Positions 51,405 to 60,312 of a stretch of 64,000 nt of DNA are shown in pieces. This stretch comes from an uncultured Adlercreutzia sp. (GTDB taxonomy: Bacteria; Actinomycetota; Coriobacteriia; Coriobacteriales; Eggerthellaceae). Position numbers and translations under genes: made by a program. How positions within the stretch are numbered: position 1 is the first letter of the stretch; every line of letters starts with the position of its first letter. The DNA lies in contig CABSMC010000003.1 of NCBI GenBank assembly GCA_902478715.1, positions 1 through 64,000 on the forward strand, read 5' to 3'. The notes under the pieces are model-generated. The model saw nothing but the letters and a program-made list of their open reading frames with translations. It made no database searches and had not been told where the DNA came from.

Positions 51405-52880
51405 ATGGAATCTTCGCAGCGAGACATATCGGATGAGAGGGACGCGCGTCGGCCCGATGGGCGCGACGAGCTCGACAAGTCAAACAGCCCGGCCGCCCGT
51501 CCCAAGCGAAATCGACGCGATAAGCGCGACAACGGCATCGATATGCTCAACGGCCCCTTGCCGGGCAAGATTCTGCGGTTCGCCATTCCCCTGGCGCTGA
51601 GCAGCATCCTCCAGCAGTTGCTGAACTCGGCGGACGCCTCCATTGCCGGGCAGTTCGTCAGCAGCTTCTCGCTCGCGGGCATCGGCGGCGTGAACCCGGT
51701 GACGGCCATGTTCGTGAATCTGTTCGTGGGGCTCTCCATCGGCGCCAACGTGGTGGTGGCCATGCATGTGGGTGCCGGCGAGTTCCACAGCATCAAGAAG
51801 AGCGTCCACACGGCCATGGCGCTCTCACTCATCGCCGGTATGGTCCTGGGCGGGGCGGGGCTCGCCGTGGCCCCCTGGGTGCTGGATGCCATCGGCATGC
51901 CCGAAGACTCCCTCGCCGACGCGCTCACCTATGTGCGGCTCTACTTCTGCGCCATCCCGTTTCTCACCATCTACAACTTCGGCTCGGCGCTTCTGCGGGC
52001 CCACGGCGATGCGAAACGACCGCTGTATGCCCTCGCTGCCGCTGTTGCGGTGAACTTCGTGCTCGACCTCGCCTTCGTGCGCCTGTTCGGTTGGGGCACA
52101 GCGGGCATCGGCGTTGCCACCGTCATCGCCGCCGCCCTGAGCGCCGTCATCGTGGTGGCGTTCCTTATGCGCGAGGAAGGCCCCTTCCGCCTGCACCTGC
52201 GCGAGCTGCGCATCTCCGGCCCGGAGCTGGCCGGCATTCTGCGCATCGGCGTTCCCGCCGGCATCCAGGGTGCCGTGTTCTCGCTTTCCAACACCGTCGT
52301 TCAGGCGACCATTAACGGCTTCGGCTCGGCGGCCATCGCGGGCTCGGCGGCCACGTTGAACTTCGAGTACTACACCTACTTCTTTGTGAACGCCTTCGGC
52401 CAGACCGCCGTCACCTTTACCGGTCAGAACTTCGCCGCGAAGAACGCCGACCGCTGCCGGGCCATCTTCCGCTGGTGCGTACTGTTCGGGTTCGCCTCGT
52501 CGCTTATTTTGGGCGTGACGTTCACGGCTTTGGGCACCCGGGCGCTAGGGCTGTTCACCACAGACGCAGCCGCCCTCGGCTTCGGTCTCGTGCGACTGTG
52601 GCTCGTGGAGCTGCCTGACTGCCTGACCACCTTCTACGAAGTGCCCGCCGGCGCCATGCGGGGCATGGGCTGGTCCACCCTGCCGGCGGTCATCACCATC
52701 CTCGGTTCCTGTGTGCTGCGCGTGGCGCTCGTGACCTGGGTGTTCCCGCTTTCGGGCACCTGGGACACCCTTATGGTGATTTATCCGGTCACCTGGTCGT
52801 TCATGATCGTGGCCATGCTCGTCTCCTATTTCATCGTGCGCCGCCGCTGCTACCGGTCTATTGAGCCTGCGGCTGCGTAG
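51405..52880 (+). CDS. MATE-family efflux transporter
   Basis: This 491-residue MATE exporter has 12 hydrophobic helices after a 45-residue, highly charged N-terminus. It exports cationic drugs or metabolites using Na+ or H+ gradients. Motifs include ILQQLLNSADASIAGQ and the mirrored ATINGFGSAAIAG. No ribosome site precedes the ATG at 51405, but TATGAT ends 9 bases before it, so a leaderless mRNA is possible. A start at the Met before LNGPLPGK would give a standard length but also lacks a ribosome site. The stop codon lies in the first unit of a 35-bp tandem repeat. Confidence 0.9.
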   Translation: MESSQRDISDERDARRPDGRDELDKSNSPAARPKRNRRDKRDNGIDMLNGPLPGKILRFAIPLALSSILQQLLNSADASIAGQFVSSFSLAGIGGVNPVTAMFVNLFVGLSIGANVVVAMHVGAGEFHSIKKSVHTAMALSLIAGMVLGGAGLAVAPWVLDAIGMPEDSLADALTYVRLYFCAIPFLTIYNFGSALLRAHGDAKRPLYALAAAVAVNFVLDLAFVRLFGWGTAGIGVATVIAAALSAVIVVAFLMREEGPFRLHLRELRISGPELAGILRIGVPAGIQGAVFSLSNTVVQATINGFGSAAIAGSAATLNFEYYTYFFVNAFGQTAVTFTGQNFAAKNADRCRAIFRWCVLFGFASSLILGVTFTALGTRALGLFTTDAAALGFGLVRLWLVELPDCLTTFYEVPAGAMRGMGWSTLPAVITILGSCVLRVALVTWVFPLSGTWDTLMVIYPVTWSFMIVAMLVSYFIVRRRCYRSIEPAAA

Positions 52881-52960
52881 GACGGCGTGCCCCATTGGAT
52901 CCGTAGCGGCGTGGGACGGTCGCGCCCCATCGAACCCGCAGCGGCGTAGGTCGGCATAGG
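52860..52960 (+). repeat. 35-bp imperfect tandem repeat starting at the MATE 3' end
   Basis: Units are 52860-52893, 52894-52928 and 52929-about 52960, sharing a core like GCGGCGTAGGACGG. The MATE stop TAG (52878-52880) is inside the first unit. TATAAT at 52975-52980 follows and may be the promoter of the HipA-like gene. Confidence 0.75.
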
Positions 52961-53036
52961 TCGACGGTTTCCCGTATAATGGGCTCAAAGCCGAACCCTC
53001 AGCCCCAACGTCCCGCGTCCCAAGTCGAGGCGCCCC

Positions 53037-54263
53037 ATGCTCCGAAAGGCGGTGAACCTCGTGACCCTTGCCCATTACGTGCTCATGAACAAAAACACGC
53101 CCGTGCTGTCGTTCGACTACGACCTGGGTGACCACAAGGCCGTGCGCATCCGCGAGGTGTTCGCCCCCGAAGCGGCGCCATTCGGACTCGTCGACCGCCG
53201 AGGCGACCTCTCCAAAGCCGAGCTGAACTACTGGTGGCGCCACCGCGCCATTCCCTCCTCGCGCGCGCAGATCAAGCGTCTTCTGGAGAACCTGCAGCTG
53301 GAAAGCACGCTGGTGCTCGCCGAGAAGAGCTTCGGGCTGTCGCTTTCCGACCGCTACTGGCTCAACGACGAGGACGACCCCACCTCATGGGACGCCGTCA
53401 ACTTCTTCGACAACGACTTCTCTGATGACCTGGGATTTCTCACCTTGGGCCAGGACTCGGCGGGGTCTTCCCCCGATGCGCCGGACTACCGCACGGTAAG
53501 CCTGTCCTCCCCCAACAGCACCTTGGGCGGCGACCTTCTGAAGAAGTGGAAGATCGTGAACGGCGAGCGCGTGCTACTGAAGTCGGGCATCGGCTTCGTA
53601 AACCAGGAGCCTTACAACGAGGTGGCCGCCACGACATTGCACCGGCGGCTGATGGAGCCCGGCGAGTTCGTCCCCTATACGCTGTTCGAGGACGGCCGCC
53701 GGGTGTACTCTGCCTGCCCGAACCTGCTGGGGCCCGACGAGGAACTGGTGGCCGCCTGGGACGCCATCCGCAACGTGAAGCAGCCGAACAACTTGTCCGA
53801 TCTGCGCTTCTACGTGAAGCGCCTGGAGGATCTGGGGCTTGACGCCGACGCCACCATGACCTCGCTGGCCAAGATGTTCGCCGGCGACTTCGTGCTGGCC
53901 AACCGCGACCGTCACTACCGCAACTTCGGCATCATCCGCAACGTGGAGACGCTTGAAGTAACGGGCATCGCGCCGATATTCGATTCCGGCTCGTGCCTGT
54001 GGTCCAACGCGGAGCTGCTAGAGGTTCCCGGCGACTTCTTGTACAGGGCGAAGCCCTTCAAGATGAACGGCATGAAGCCCGCCGACCAGCTGCGCCTGTT
54101 CGACGGCTATTTCGACTGGTTCGACCCGGTCATGCTGGACGGCTACCCCGAGGAAGTGGGCGCGATCCTCTCCCAGAATCCCAATATTCCCGAGCGACGC
54201 GTGGCCACTATCGTCGACGCTGTCCGCAGCAAGGTGGATCTGCTCACTCGCATCGCGCGATAG
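53037..54263 (+). CDS. HipA-like Ser/Thr kinase, no HipB partner
   Basis: This 408-residue protein has HipA C-terminal kinase features: a Lys/Glu pair in LLKSGIGFVNQEPYNEV (about 181-197), the catalytic loop LANRDRHYRNFG (about 285-296) and metal-binding FDSGSC (about 313). HipA kinases phosphorylate translation factors such as glutamyl-tRNA synthetase and cause dormancy. No HipB-type antitoxin gene is next to it, so it may be a HipA-domain protein with another role, as is common in this family of bacteria. GAGG lies 6 bases before the ATG. Confidence 0.82.
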   Translation: MLRKAVNLVTLAHYVLMNKNTPVLSFDYDLGDHKAVRIREVFAPEAAPFGLVDRRGDLSKAELNYWWRHRAIPSSRAQIKRLLENLQLESTLVLAEKSFGLSLSDRYWLNDEDDPTSWDAVNFFDNDFSDDLGFLTLGQDSAGSSPDAPDYRTVSLSSPNSTLGGDLLKKWKIVNGERVLLKSGIGFVNQEPYNEVAATTLHRRLMEPGEFVPYTLFEDGRRVYSACPNLLGPDEELVAAWDAIRNVKQPNNLSDLRFYVKRLEDLGLDADATMTSLAKMFAGDFVLANRDRHYRNFGIIRNVETLEVTGIAPIFDSGSCLWSNAELLEVPGDFLYRAKPFKMNGMKPADQLRLFDGYFDWFDPVMLDGYPEEVGAILSQNPNIPERRVATIVDAVRSKVDLLTRIAR

Positions 54264-54273
54264 CATCTCTTCC

Positions 54274-54843
54274 CTACCGCGTCGCCTTCAGACGGCTGAG
54301 CACCTTGCGGGCCTCGTTCAGGTTCGCCTCGATGTCGGCGCCAACCACGTCCAGATTCTCGGCGCCAGCAAAGCGAGTCTCGGGAATGCCGAACATGCCG
54401 GCGATGCCGCAGAGGTACTCGTAGCCGTAGTTCATGGCGCTCACCTGACCGCCGCCCGTGGTGATGTAGGTGAGGTGCTTGGCGCGGCACAACCCCTCGC
54501 AGCGACCCTCCTCCGTGTAGTGGAAGGTCATGCCCATAACGGCCGCGTGCTCGATGTAGATTTTCAGCGCCGCCGGGAATGACAGATCCCAGTAGGGCGC
54601 GCCGATGACGATCTCGTCCGCCTCGGCGAAGTCTTTACCGATGTCAAACATGGGGTCGTCGAATAGCCCCTTGGCCTCTAGCTGGGCGCGATAGGCCGCC
54701 GAGTCGCCGTAGTAGGGCTCAAGATGCAGCTCGGACAAGTTCACTTCCTTCACGCCCTCGACACCTTCCAAATACTCACGGCATAGCTTGAGCGTGCGCG
54801 ACTCATCCCCGCGCAAGCAGGCGTTCACAAACAACACGGTCAT
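54274..54843 (-). CDS. FMN-dependent NADH-azoreductase-like flavoprotein
   Basis: This 189-residue flavodoxin-fold oxidoreductase has an FMN-phosphate loop near SRTLKLCREYL, the PYWDLSFPAALKIYIEH signature of AzoR-type proteins (about 99-115), and ITTGGGQV. It transfers two electrons from NAD(P)H to quinones or azo compounds in the cytosol. AAAGGAGG precedes the ATG at 54843. It is convergent with the HipA-like gene, 10 bases apart. Confidence 0.9.
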   Translation of the reverse strand: MTVLFVNACLRGDESRTLKLCREYLEGVEGVKEVNLSELHLEPYYGDSAAYRAQLEAKGLFDDPMFDIGKDFAEADEIVIGAPYWDLSFPAALKIYIEHAAVMGMTFHYTEEGRCEGLCRAKHLTYITTGGGQVSAMNYGYEYLCGIAGMFGIPETRFAGAENLDVVGADIEANLNEARKVLSRLKATR

Positions 54844-55127
54844 GACGTTCCTCCTTTTCCCTTTGAACAACGCCATTGTACCGCGAGCCGTCACCCACCC
54901 CGCGCCATCTTCAGCCACGAATCGACGTCTGTAGCACCAGATGCGCTCGTTCGGATGCCTCAGAAGGCGTTCGCGGGGCGCCCGCGCAGAAAGCAATCGG
55001 AAGATCTGGCAAGTTTTTTTGTAACAGGGCAGGGGCGCTTTGCTTACAGGAAGCGGGCCAGACGCTGACGACGGGCGAAGGGCGCGATAATTACCGATGA
55101 ACCTACTATGCCCAAGGAGGCATTCTC

Positions 55128-55493
55128 ATGAAAATCGCCATTAAGCGCGTGTACGAACCTTACGAGGAAAGCGACGGGTACCGGGTGCTCGTCGACCGGC
55201 TGTGGCCCCGCGGCCTCACCAAGGCCCGGGTGCACTACGATGAATGGGCGAAGTTCCTTGCGCCCTCAACCGAATTGCGGAAGGCCTTCGGCCACGACCC
55301 ATCCCATTGGGCCACTTTCCAAGAAAAGTATGTGGCGGAGCTGGACGCGAACCCCGAGGCGCTGGCCTTCGCGAAGAAGCTGGCCAGCCCAGCGATGGCC
55401 AAATACCCGCGCATCACCCTGATATACGCCGCCCGCGACGAAAAAGAGAACGAGGCCGTCGTCCTCCAGAAGTGGCTCCCCGCGCACGAATAA
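55128..55493 (+). CDS. DUF488 family protein
   Basis: This 121-residue protein has the DUF488 pattern KRVYEPYEESDGYRVLVDRL, then WPRGLTK and LRKAFGHDP. The function of the family is not established; it is often near stress genes. AAGGAGG precedes the ATG at 55128. It is a single gene with no clear operon. The 284 bases to its left hold nothing recognisable beyond the azoreductase ribosome site. Confidence 0.92.
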   Translation: MKIAIKRVYEPYEESDGYRVLVDRLWPRGLTKARVHYDEWAKFLAPSTELRKAFGHDPSHWATFQEKYVAELDANPEALAFAKKLASPAMAKYPRITLIYAARDEKENEAVVLQKWLPAHE

Positions 55494-55553
55494 GAAAATG
55501 TGAAAGCGATTTTCGGACGCTCCCAGGCAATATCAGCGACATTTTTAGCTCAG

Positions 55554-55775
55554 AATTTTGAGTTGTTAGACTTTGCAGCAGAAAAGAGCGTCGCAAAAAT
55601 CGCAAATCGCAGCCATGGCGCTACGCCTATGCAGGGAAAACCTCTTCGAAACCCCAACCTCCTCAGAAATACGTGAAGCAAAACTCTAACAACTCGAATT
55701 TTTCGCCCGAAAGTAGGATGCAGATCGACCGGGCAGCCGATTGAGCGGACAGCAGATCGACCGGGCAGCCGATTG
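55554..55775. repeat. Long inverted repeat plus a 23-bp direct repeat
   Basis: In the 310-base gap 55494-55803, arms 55554-55576 and 55678-55703 are inverted copies (core GAGTTGTTAGA). A perfect 23-base direct repeat (core CAGATCGACCGGGCAGCC) lies at 55721-55743 and 55753-55775. The gap holds no gene. Confidence 0.8.
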
Positions 55776-55803
55776 GCCGTCCTGATCTTCCCTATCCTCT
55801 CCT

Positions 55804-57216
55804 CTATTCCCGAATGGGCAGGTTGGTCACCTCGGCTTCCAGGGGCAGCGGCACGTCGTCGGCTTCGGCTTCAGCGGCGAGGCCTCCATCCCAGGCGTCG
55901 AAGTCGGCCTTGCCCGGCAGGATGATGTTCAGCACGATGCCCACCACCGAGCCCACGGCCAGGCCCGACAGCGCCACGGTCACGCCGCCCACTTCGAAGG
56001 TGACGGCGCCGGCCGCGCTGTAGGCGATGCCGAGCGAGAGCACCAAGATGAGCGCCGTGATCAGCACGTTGCGGCTCAACATGAAGTCCACATGGTTCTC
56101 CACGAGGTTGCGGATGCCCACCGCCGAGATCATGCCGTACAGCACCAGCGACACGCCGCCGATGACGCAGGCCGGCATGCAGGAGATGACCGCCGCGAAC
56201 TTCGGGCAGAACGACAGCAGGATAGCGAATCCGGCGGCAATGCGCACAACGCGCGGATCGAAAACGCGGGTAAGGGCGAGCACGCCGGTGTTCTCGCCGT
56301 AGGTGGTGTTGGCCGGCGCGCCGAACAGCGACGCCACGATGGTGGCCAGACCGTCGCCGAGCAGCGTGCGATGCAATCCCGGCTCGGCGATGAAGTTGCG
56401 GTTGCACGTGGAGCTGATGGCCGACATGTCGCCAATGTGCTCGATGATGGTGGCGAAGGCCAAAGGCATGATGGTGATGATGGCCGTGATGGCGAGTCCC
56501 GCGTTGAAGTCGGGGCCGAACAGCGCGAACACCGTGTTGTCCCACAGCACCGGCAGACCGATCCAAGGCGCCTCGACCACCGGCGTAAAATCGACGATGC
56601 CCCCGATGGCCGCAGCCAGATAGGAACCGACAACACCGAGCAGGATGGGGATGATGCGAATCATGCCGCGCCCCCAGATGTTGCTGATGACGATAATGAT
56701 GATGGCCACGAGCGCGATAGGCCAGTTCGTCTCGCAGTTGGCAATGGCCGAGCTCGCCAAAATGAGCCCGATGCAGATGACAATGGGACCGGTGACCACC
56801 GGCGGAAAGAACCGCATGATGCGCTGCGGGCCGAACGCCTTGAACAGCGCCGACACCACCAAGTACAGAAGCCCCGCGCAAGCCACGCCCAGACAAGCGT
56901 AGGGTAGCAGATGCGCTTCCCCGTTGGGCGCGATGGCCGCGTACCCCGCAATGAACGCAAACGACGATCCGAGGAACGCCGGCACTTTCCCCTTCGCAAG
57001 GAAATGGAACAGCAGCGTGCCCAAGCCCGCGAACAGCAACGTGGCCGAAACCGAGAGCCCGGTAAGCGTCGGCACCAAGATGGTGGCGCCGAACATGGCG
57101 AACATGTGCTGGATGCCGAAGACGGTCATCTTCGGCGCACCCAATGTACGGGCATCGTAGACGGCATCGGACGCGTCGGGGGCGCCCATAGTGGGCACGG
57201 TTTTGGAATCGCTCAC
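55804..57216 (-). CDS. uraA: Uracil permease (NCS2 family)
   Basis: This 470-residue, 14-segment nucleobase transporter of the NCS2/UraA family has the motifs TLLFHFLAKGKVPAFLGSSF (in part), the helix-8 region FATIIEHIGDMSAISS with its substrate glutamate, and FGAPANTTYGENTGVLALTRV from helix 10. It imports uracil with H+. The GTG at 57216 with GAGGT four bases upstream is the best start; an earlier GTG/ATG lacks a site. The C-terminal acidic tail is cytosolic. Confidence 0.92.
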   Translation of the reverse strand: MSDSKTVPTMGAPDASDAVYDARTLGAPKMTVFGIQHMFAMFGATILVPTLTGLSVSATLLFAGLGTLLFHFLAKGKVPAFLGSSFAFIAGYAAIAPNGEAHLLPYACLGVACAGLLYLVVSALFKAFGPQRIMRFFPPVVTGPIVICIGLILASSAIANCETNWPIALVAIIIIVISNIWGRGMIRIIPILLGVVGSYLAAAIGGIVDFTPVVEAPWIGLPVLWDNTVFALFGPDFNAGLAITAIITIMPLAFATIIEHIGDMSAISSTCNRNFIAEPGLHRTLLGDGLATIVASLFGAPANTTYGENTGVLALTRVFDPRVVRIAAGFAILLSFCPKFAAVISCMPACVIGGVSLVLYGMISAVGIRNLVENHVDFMLSRNVLITALILVLSLGIAYSAAGAVTFEVGGVTVALSGLAVGSVVGIVLNIILPGKADFDAWDGGLAAEAEADDVPLPLEAEVTNLPIRE

Positions 57217-57301
57217 GGAAACCTCGAATCTTCGCGGGAATCGGTCGCCGCCCATTATGGCACGGTCTCCGTTGCTGTCGGGTTTCGCAGCCGCCAAGGG
57301 G

Positions 57302-57332
57302 CCGAGCGCCCCGCCAGATGCTGGGCGCTCGG
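57302..57332 (-). terminator. Hairpin between uracil permease and aminotransferase genes
   Basis: A perfect 10-base stem CCGAGCGCCC / GGGCGCTCGG with an 11-base loop; no T-run. It probably marks the end of the aminotransferase transcript. Confidence 0.4.
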
Positions 57333-57370
57333 ACATCGCGACACTTTAAATTGGCAGAACGGCCAACCGG

Positions 57371-58492
57371 CTAGTCGAACTGACGCAGGGCTCGGCCGAG
57401 GCGCGCGAGGCCCTCGCGCAGCACCGGTTCGGGCGCGCAGTAGCCCAGACGCGCGCCGCCGGGGAGCTCGAAGCGGTTGCCGGGCACGAGCAGCACGCCC
57501 TCTTCCTTCAGCAGCTTGATGCAGAACTCCTCGTCGTCCATGGGAATGTCCCACTTGATGTAGGCCACCGACACGCCCTTGGGCGCCTGCCAGGTAACGC
57601 GCGGCTCGTTGTCGATCCACTCCTGAGCGATGGCCATATTGCGGAACACGATCTCGCGGTTGCGCTCGAGCACGGCCTCGCGATTCTGCAGAATGTAGGT
57701 GGCCAGCGCATCGTTGAACTCGCCGCAGCAGATCATCGTGTAGTCACGGTACACGCGGAACTTGTCGGCCAGTTCGCGGTTCGACACCGTCCAGCCGATG
57801 CGGGCGCCGGGCACCGAGTACGTCTTCGAGATGGAGTTGGTGACCACGGCCTTGTCGTACAGGTCGGCCATGGACCAGAAGTTCTCCGTGTTCTCCAGCG
57901 GCAGGTACACCTCGTCGGAAAGCACATAGGCGCCCACCGACTGGGCGATTTCCACGATCTGCTCCAGCGTCTCGCGATCGAGCACCGCGCCGAGCGGGTT
58001 CGAGGCGTTGTTGATGCAGATAAGCTTCGTGTCGGGGCGAACCAGCTCGCGCAGCTCGTCAATGGAAGGGTTCCAACCGTTCTCCTCGCGCAGGTACCAA
58101 TACTCCACCTCGGCGCCCAGGGTGCGGGGAATCTCGTAGAGCGGCTGATAGGTGGGGTACTCCGCAATCACGTGGTCGCCCGGCTCTACCAGCTGCATGA
58201 GCGCCATCAGGTTCGCGCCCGTGGTGCCGTTGGTCTGCAGGATGCAGTCCGGGTCGATCTCCGTGCGGTAGAGCTTGGCCACCTCGGCCTTGAACTCCGG
58301 CGAACCTTCGATCCAGCCGTAGTTCATCTTCTCCTGGTTCAGGCGATCATAGAAGGTGGCACCCGCCTGGCCGTCCAGCTGTAGGATCTCCCCCATCGTC
58401 ATAGAGGCGATCGTGGACTGCGCGATGTCGTAGGTCGCGCTCTTCTCCCACACGTTCAGCCAGTCTTCAACACCGATAGTCTTGATGTCCAT
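57371..58492 (-). CDS. Class I/II PLP-dependent aminotransferase
   Basis: This 373-residue fold-type I aminotransferase has the PLP lysine in TNSISKTYSVPGARIGW (about 232-248), the NASNPLGAV loop, and DEVYLPL with the PLP-aspartate. It moves amino groups between an amino acid and a keto acid in the cytosol. The APC transporter gene lies 20 bases upstream on the same strand and has its own ribosome site, so the pair probably imports and transaminates the same amino acid. The substrate is not evident. AAAGGAG precedes the ATG at 58492. Confidence 0.9.
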   Translation of the reverse strand: MDIKTIGVEDWLNVWEKSATYDIAQSTIASMTMGEILQLDGQAGATFYDRLNQEKMNYGWIEGSPEFKAEVAKLYRTEIDPDCILQTNGTTGANLMALMQLVEPGDHVIAEYPTYQPLYEIPRTLGAEVEYWYLREENGWNPSIDELRELVRPDTKLICINNASNPLGAVLDRETLEQIVEIAQSVGAYVLSDEVYLPLENTENFWSMADLYDKAVVTNSISKTYSVPGARIGWTVSNRELADKFRVYRDYTMICCGEFNDALATYILQNREAVLERNREIVFRNMAIAQEWIDNEPRVTWQAPKGVSVAYIKWDIPMDDEEFCIKLLKEEGVLLVPGNRFELPGGARLGYCAPEPVLREGLARLGRALRQFD

Positions 58493-58512
58493 GGAACTTG
58501 CTCCTTTATCGA

Positions 58513-59949
58513 CTAGATGCTGATGACGCCCATGGCGAGCAGCACGAGGGACAGCACGCCGAGGGCGGACACGACGCCCATGCACACCTTCTCGCCCATG
58601 GTGATGGCGTTGCCGTAGTCCTTGCGCGCCTTCACGTAGATGAAGAAGCCGGGAATGTAACCCACGCAGGTCAGCAGCAGGAAGGACCAGCCGTTGAACA
58701 GCACGCCGATCACCTGGAAGGCCACGGCCACGAAACCGATGGCGGCCTGCACCATGTTCTTGTTCTGCACGCCCCACTTGGCCTGATAGGCGGCTGCGAA
58801 GGCCCAGGTGATGACGATGGCCACGGTGCACATGGAGAACGCGAAGTCGTAGGCGTCGGCCGAGAACAGAAGCACGATCAGGAAGGCCTGGGTGCACGCG
58901 CCCACGATGAGCAGACTCATGGAAGGAGCGTTATGGCTGTTCAGCTTGCCCCACGAGGCCGGCAGCAACTTGTAGTCGGCCATCTCGGAGGTCGTCTCGG
59001 CGGGCAGAATGGTGAACGACAGCCAGGAGCCCAGAATGGAGATAATGATGGCGATGGAGATGAACGGGCCGCCCCAGCCGGGTGCCATGGAGGAGAACAC
59101 GTAGACGAGCGCGGGGTAATCGAGCGCGGCCACCTCGGTGGAGGACATGTAGCCGTAGGGCAGCACGGAAGCGCCCACGTAGATGAGCATCAGGCAGATG
59201 AAGCCGATGAGCGTGGCCTTACCCACGTCGGTCTTGCGGGCGGCGCGGGAGGACACGACCGAGGCGCCCTCGATGCCCACGAAGCACCACATCATGATGA
59301 TCATGCAGTTGAAGATCTGGGTGCCGACGCCTCCGAGCGGCGCCGCATCGGGGCCGTACTGCCCGGCGGCCACGGCGTTGTCGTACACATTGCCCCAGAA
59401 GTCGGCCGTGAAGATGCCGGCGTTGAACAGGAAGATGCCGAAGATGAGGGTGACGGCGATGGCGGCCACCTTGCACACCATGACGATGGCGTTCAGGAAG
59501 GCAGCGCTCTCGACGCCGCGAATGACCAGATAGGTGAGCGCCCACATCACGACGGAAGCAATGATGATGCAGGGAATGGTGTTGCCCGGCAGAAACGCGG
59601 GGTAGAAGTAGCCGATGGTGGACATCATCATCGTGGCGAAGGCCACATTGCCGAGCCACGCCGACAGCCAGTAGCCCCAGCCGGAGATGAAGCCGGCGAG
59701 CGGACCCCAACCGGCATCCGCGTAGGAGAAGATGCCGTGCAGATCGCTGCGCTTCTCGGTGAGGTTGTTCAACGAGAACGCCAGCGCCAAGAAGCCGACG
59801 CCCACGATGAGCCATGCAATGAGCACCGCTCCCGGAGAGGCGACGCCGGCCAGCTGGCCGGTGATGGCGAACACGCCCGAGCCGATGCACGAGCTGATCA
59901 CCATACCGATGAGCCCGATGAGCCCAATGCCTTTCTTTTTCTCTTCCAT
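58513..59949 (-). CDS. APC-family amino acid transporter
   Basis: This 478-residue, 12-13-helix APC transporter of the basic amino acid / polyamine antiporter group starts with GLIGLIGMVISSCIGSGVFA, the unwound helix-1 substrate loop. It probably exchanges an amino acid for its product. It is co-transcribed with the aminotransferase. The membrane LuxR regulator to the right is transcribed divergently, 363 bases away, and may control this pair. The gap 59950-60312 shows only a TAAAAT near 60215 as a weak promoter hint. Confidence 0.88.
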   Translation of the reverse strand: MEEKKKGIGLIGLIGMVISSCIGSGVFAITGQLAGVASPGAVLIAWLIVGVGFLALAFSLNNLTEKRSDLHGIFSYADAGWGPLAGFISGWGYWLSAWLGNVAFATMMMSTIGYFYPAFLPGNTIPCIIIASVVMWALTYLVIRGVESAAFLNAIVMVCKVAAIAVTLIFGIFLFNAGIFTADFWGNVYDNAVAAGQYGPDAAPLGGVGTQIFNCMIIMMWCFVGIEGASVVSSRAARKTDVGKATLIGFICLMLIYVGASVLPYGYMSSTEVAALDYPALVYVFSSMAPGWGGPFISIAIIISILGSWLSFTILPAETTSEMADYKLLPASWGKLNSHNAPSMSLLIVGACTQAFLIVLLFSADAYDFAFSMCTVAIVITWAFAAAYQAKWGVQNKNMVQAAIGFVAVAFQVIGVLFNGWSFLLLTCVGYIPGFFIYVKARKDYGNAITMGEKVCMGVVSALGVLSLVLLAMGVISI

Positions 59950-60312
59950 ACTTCAATCCCTTCTCTTGCCGGTTTTGTACCCACGAGCGCCCTGTGCGCT
60001 CGGTGTCCCCAAATAAGGGCCGCCCCATGGCGACGCGGCCCTGCGCTTGAGACGGCTCTCTCCCTTAACGAGCCGCCTGGCGAAAACGAACGCCCTGTCC
60101 GAACGCCCTGTCGTCCCACGGTGGTGGCACCCGTACCGTGCGAATGACCCATGAGCGATCGAGCTTATCGCCCGCGCGAACCACTATGAAAGAGGTCAAC
60201 TAAACAGAAAAGCGGTAAAATGGATGTATCAGAGGTAAGCAACGGGGCGTAATCGGGGCGTTAAGTCCGATACATCTTCGATAAACGCCTGATGAGAGCC
60301 AAGGAGACTCCC

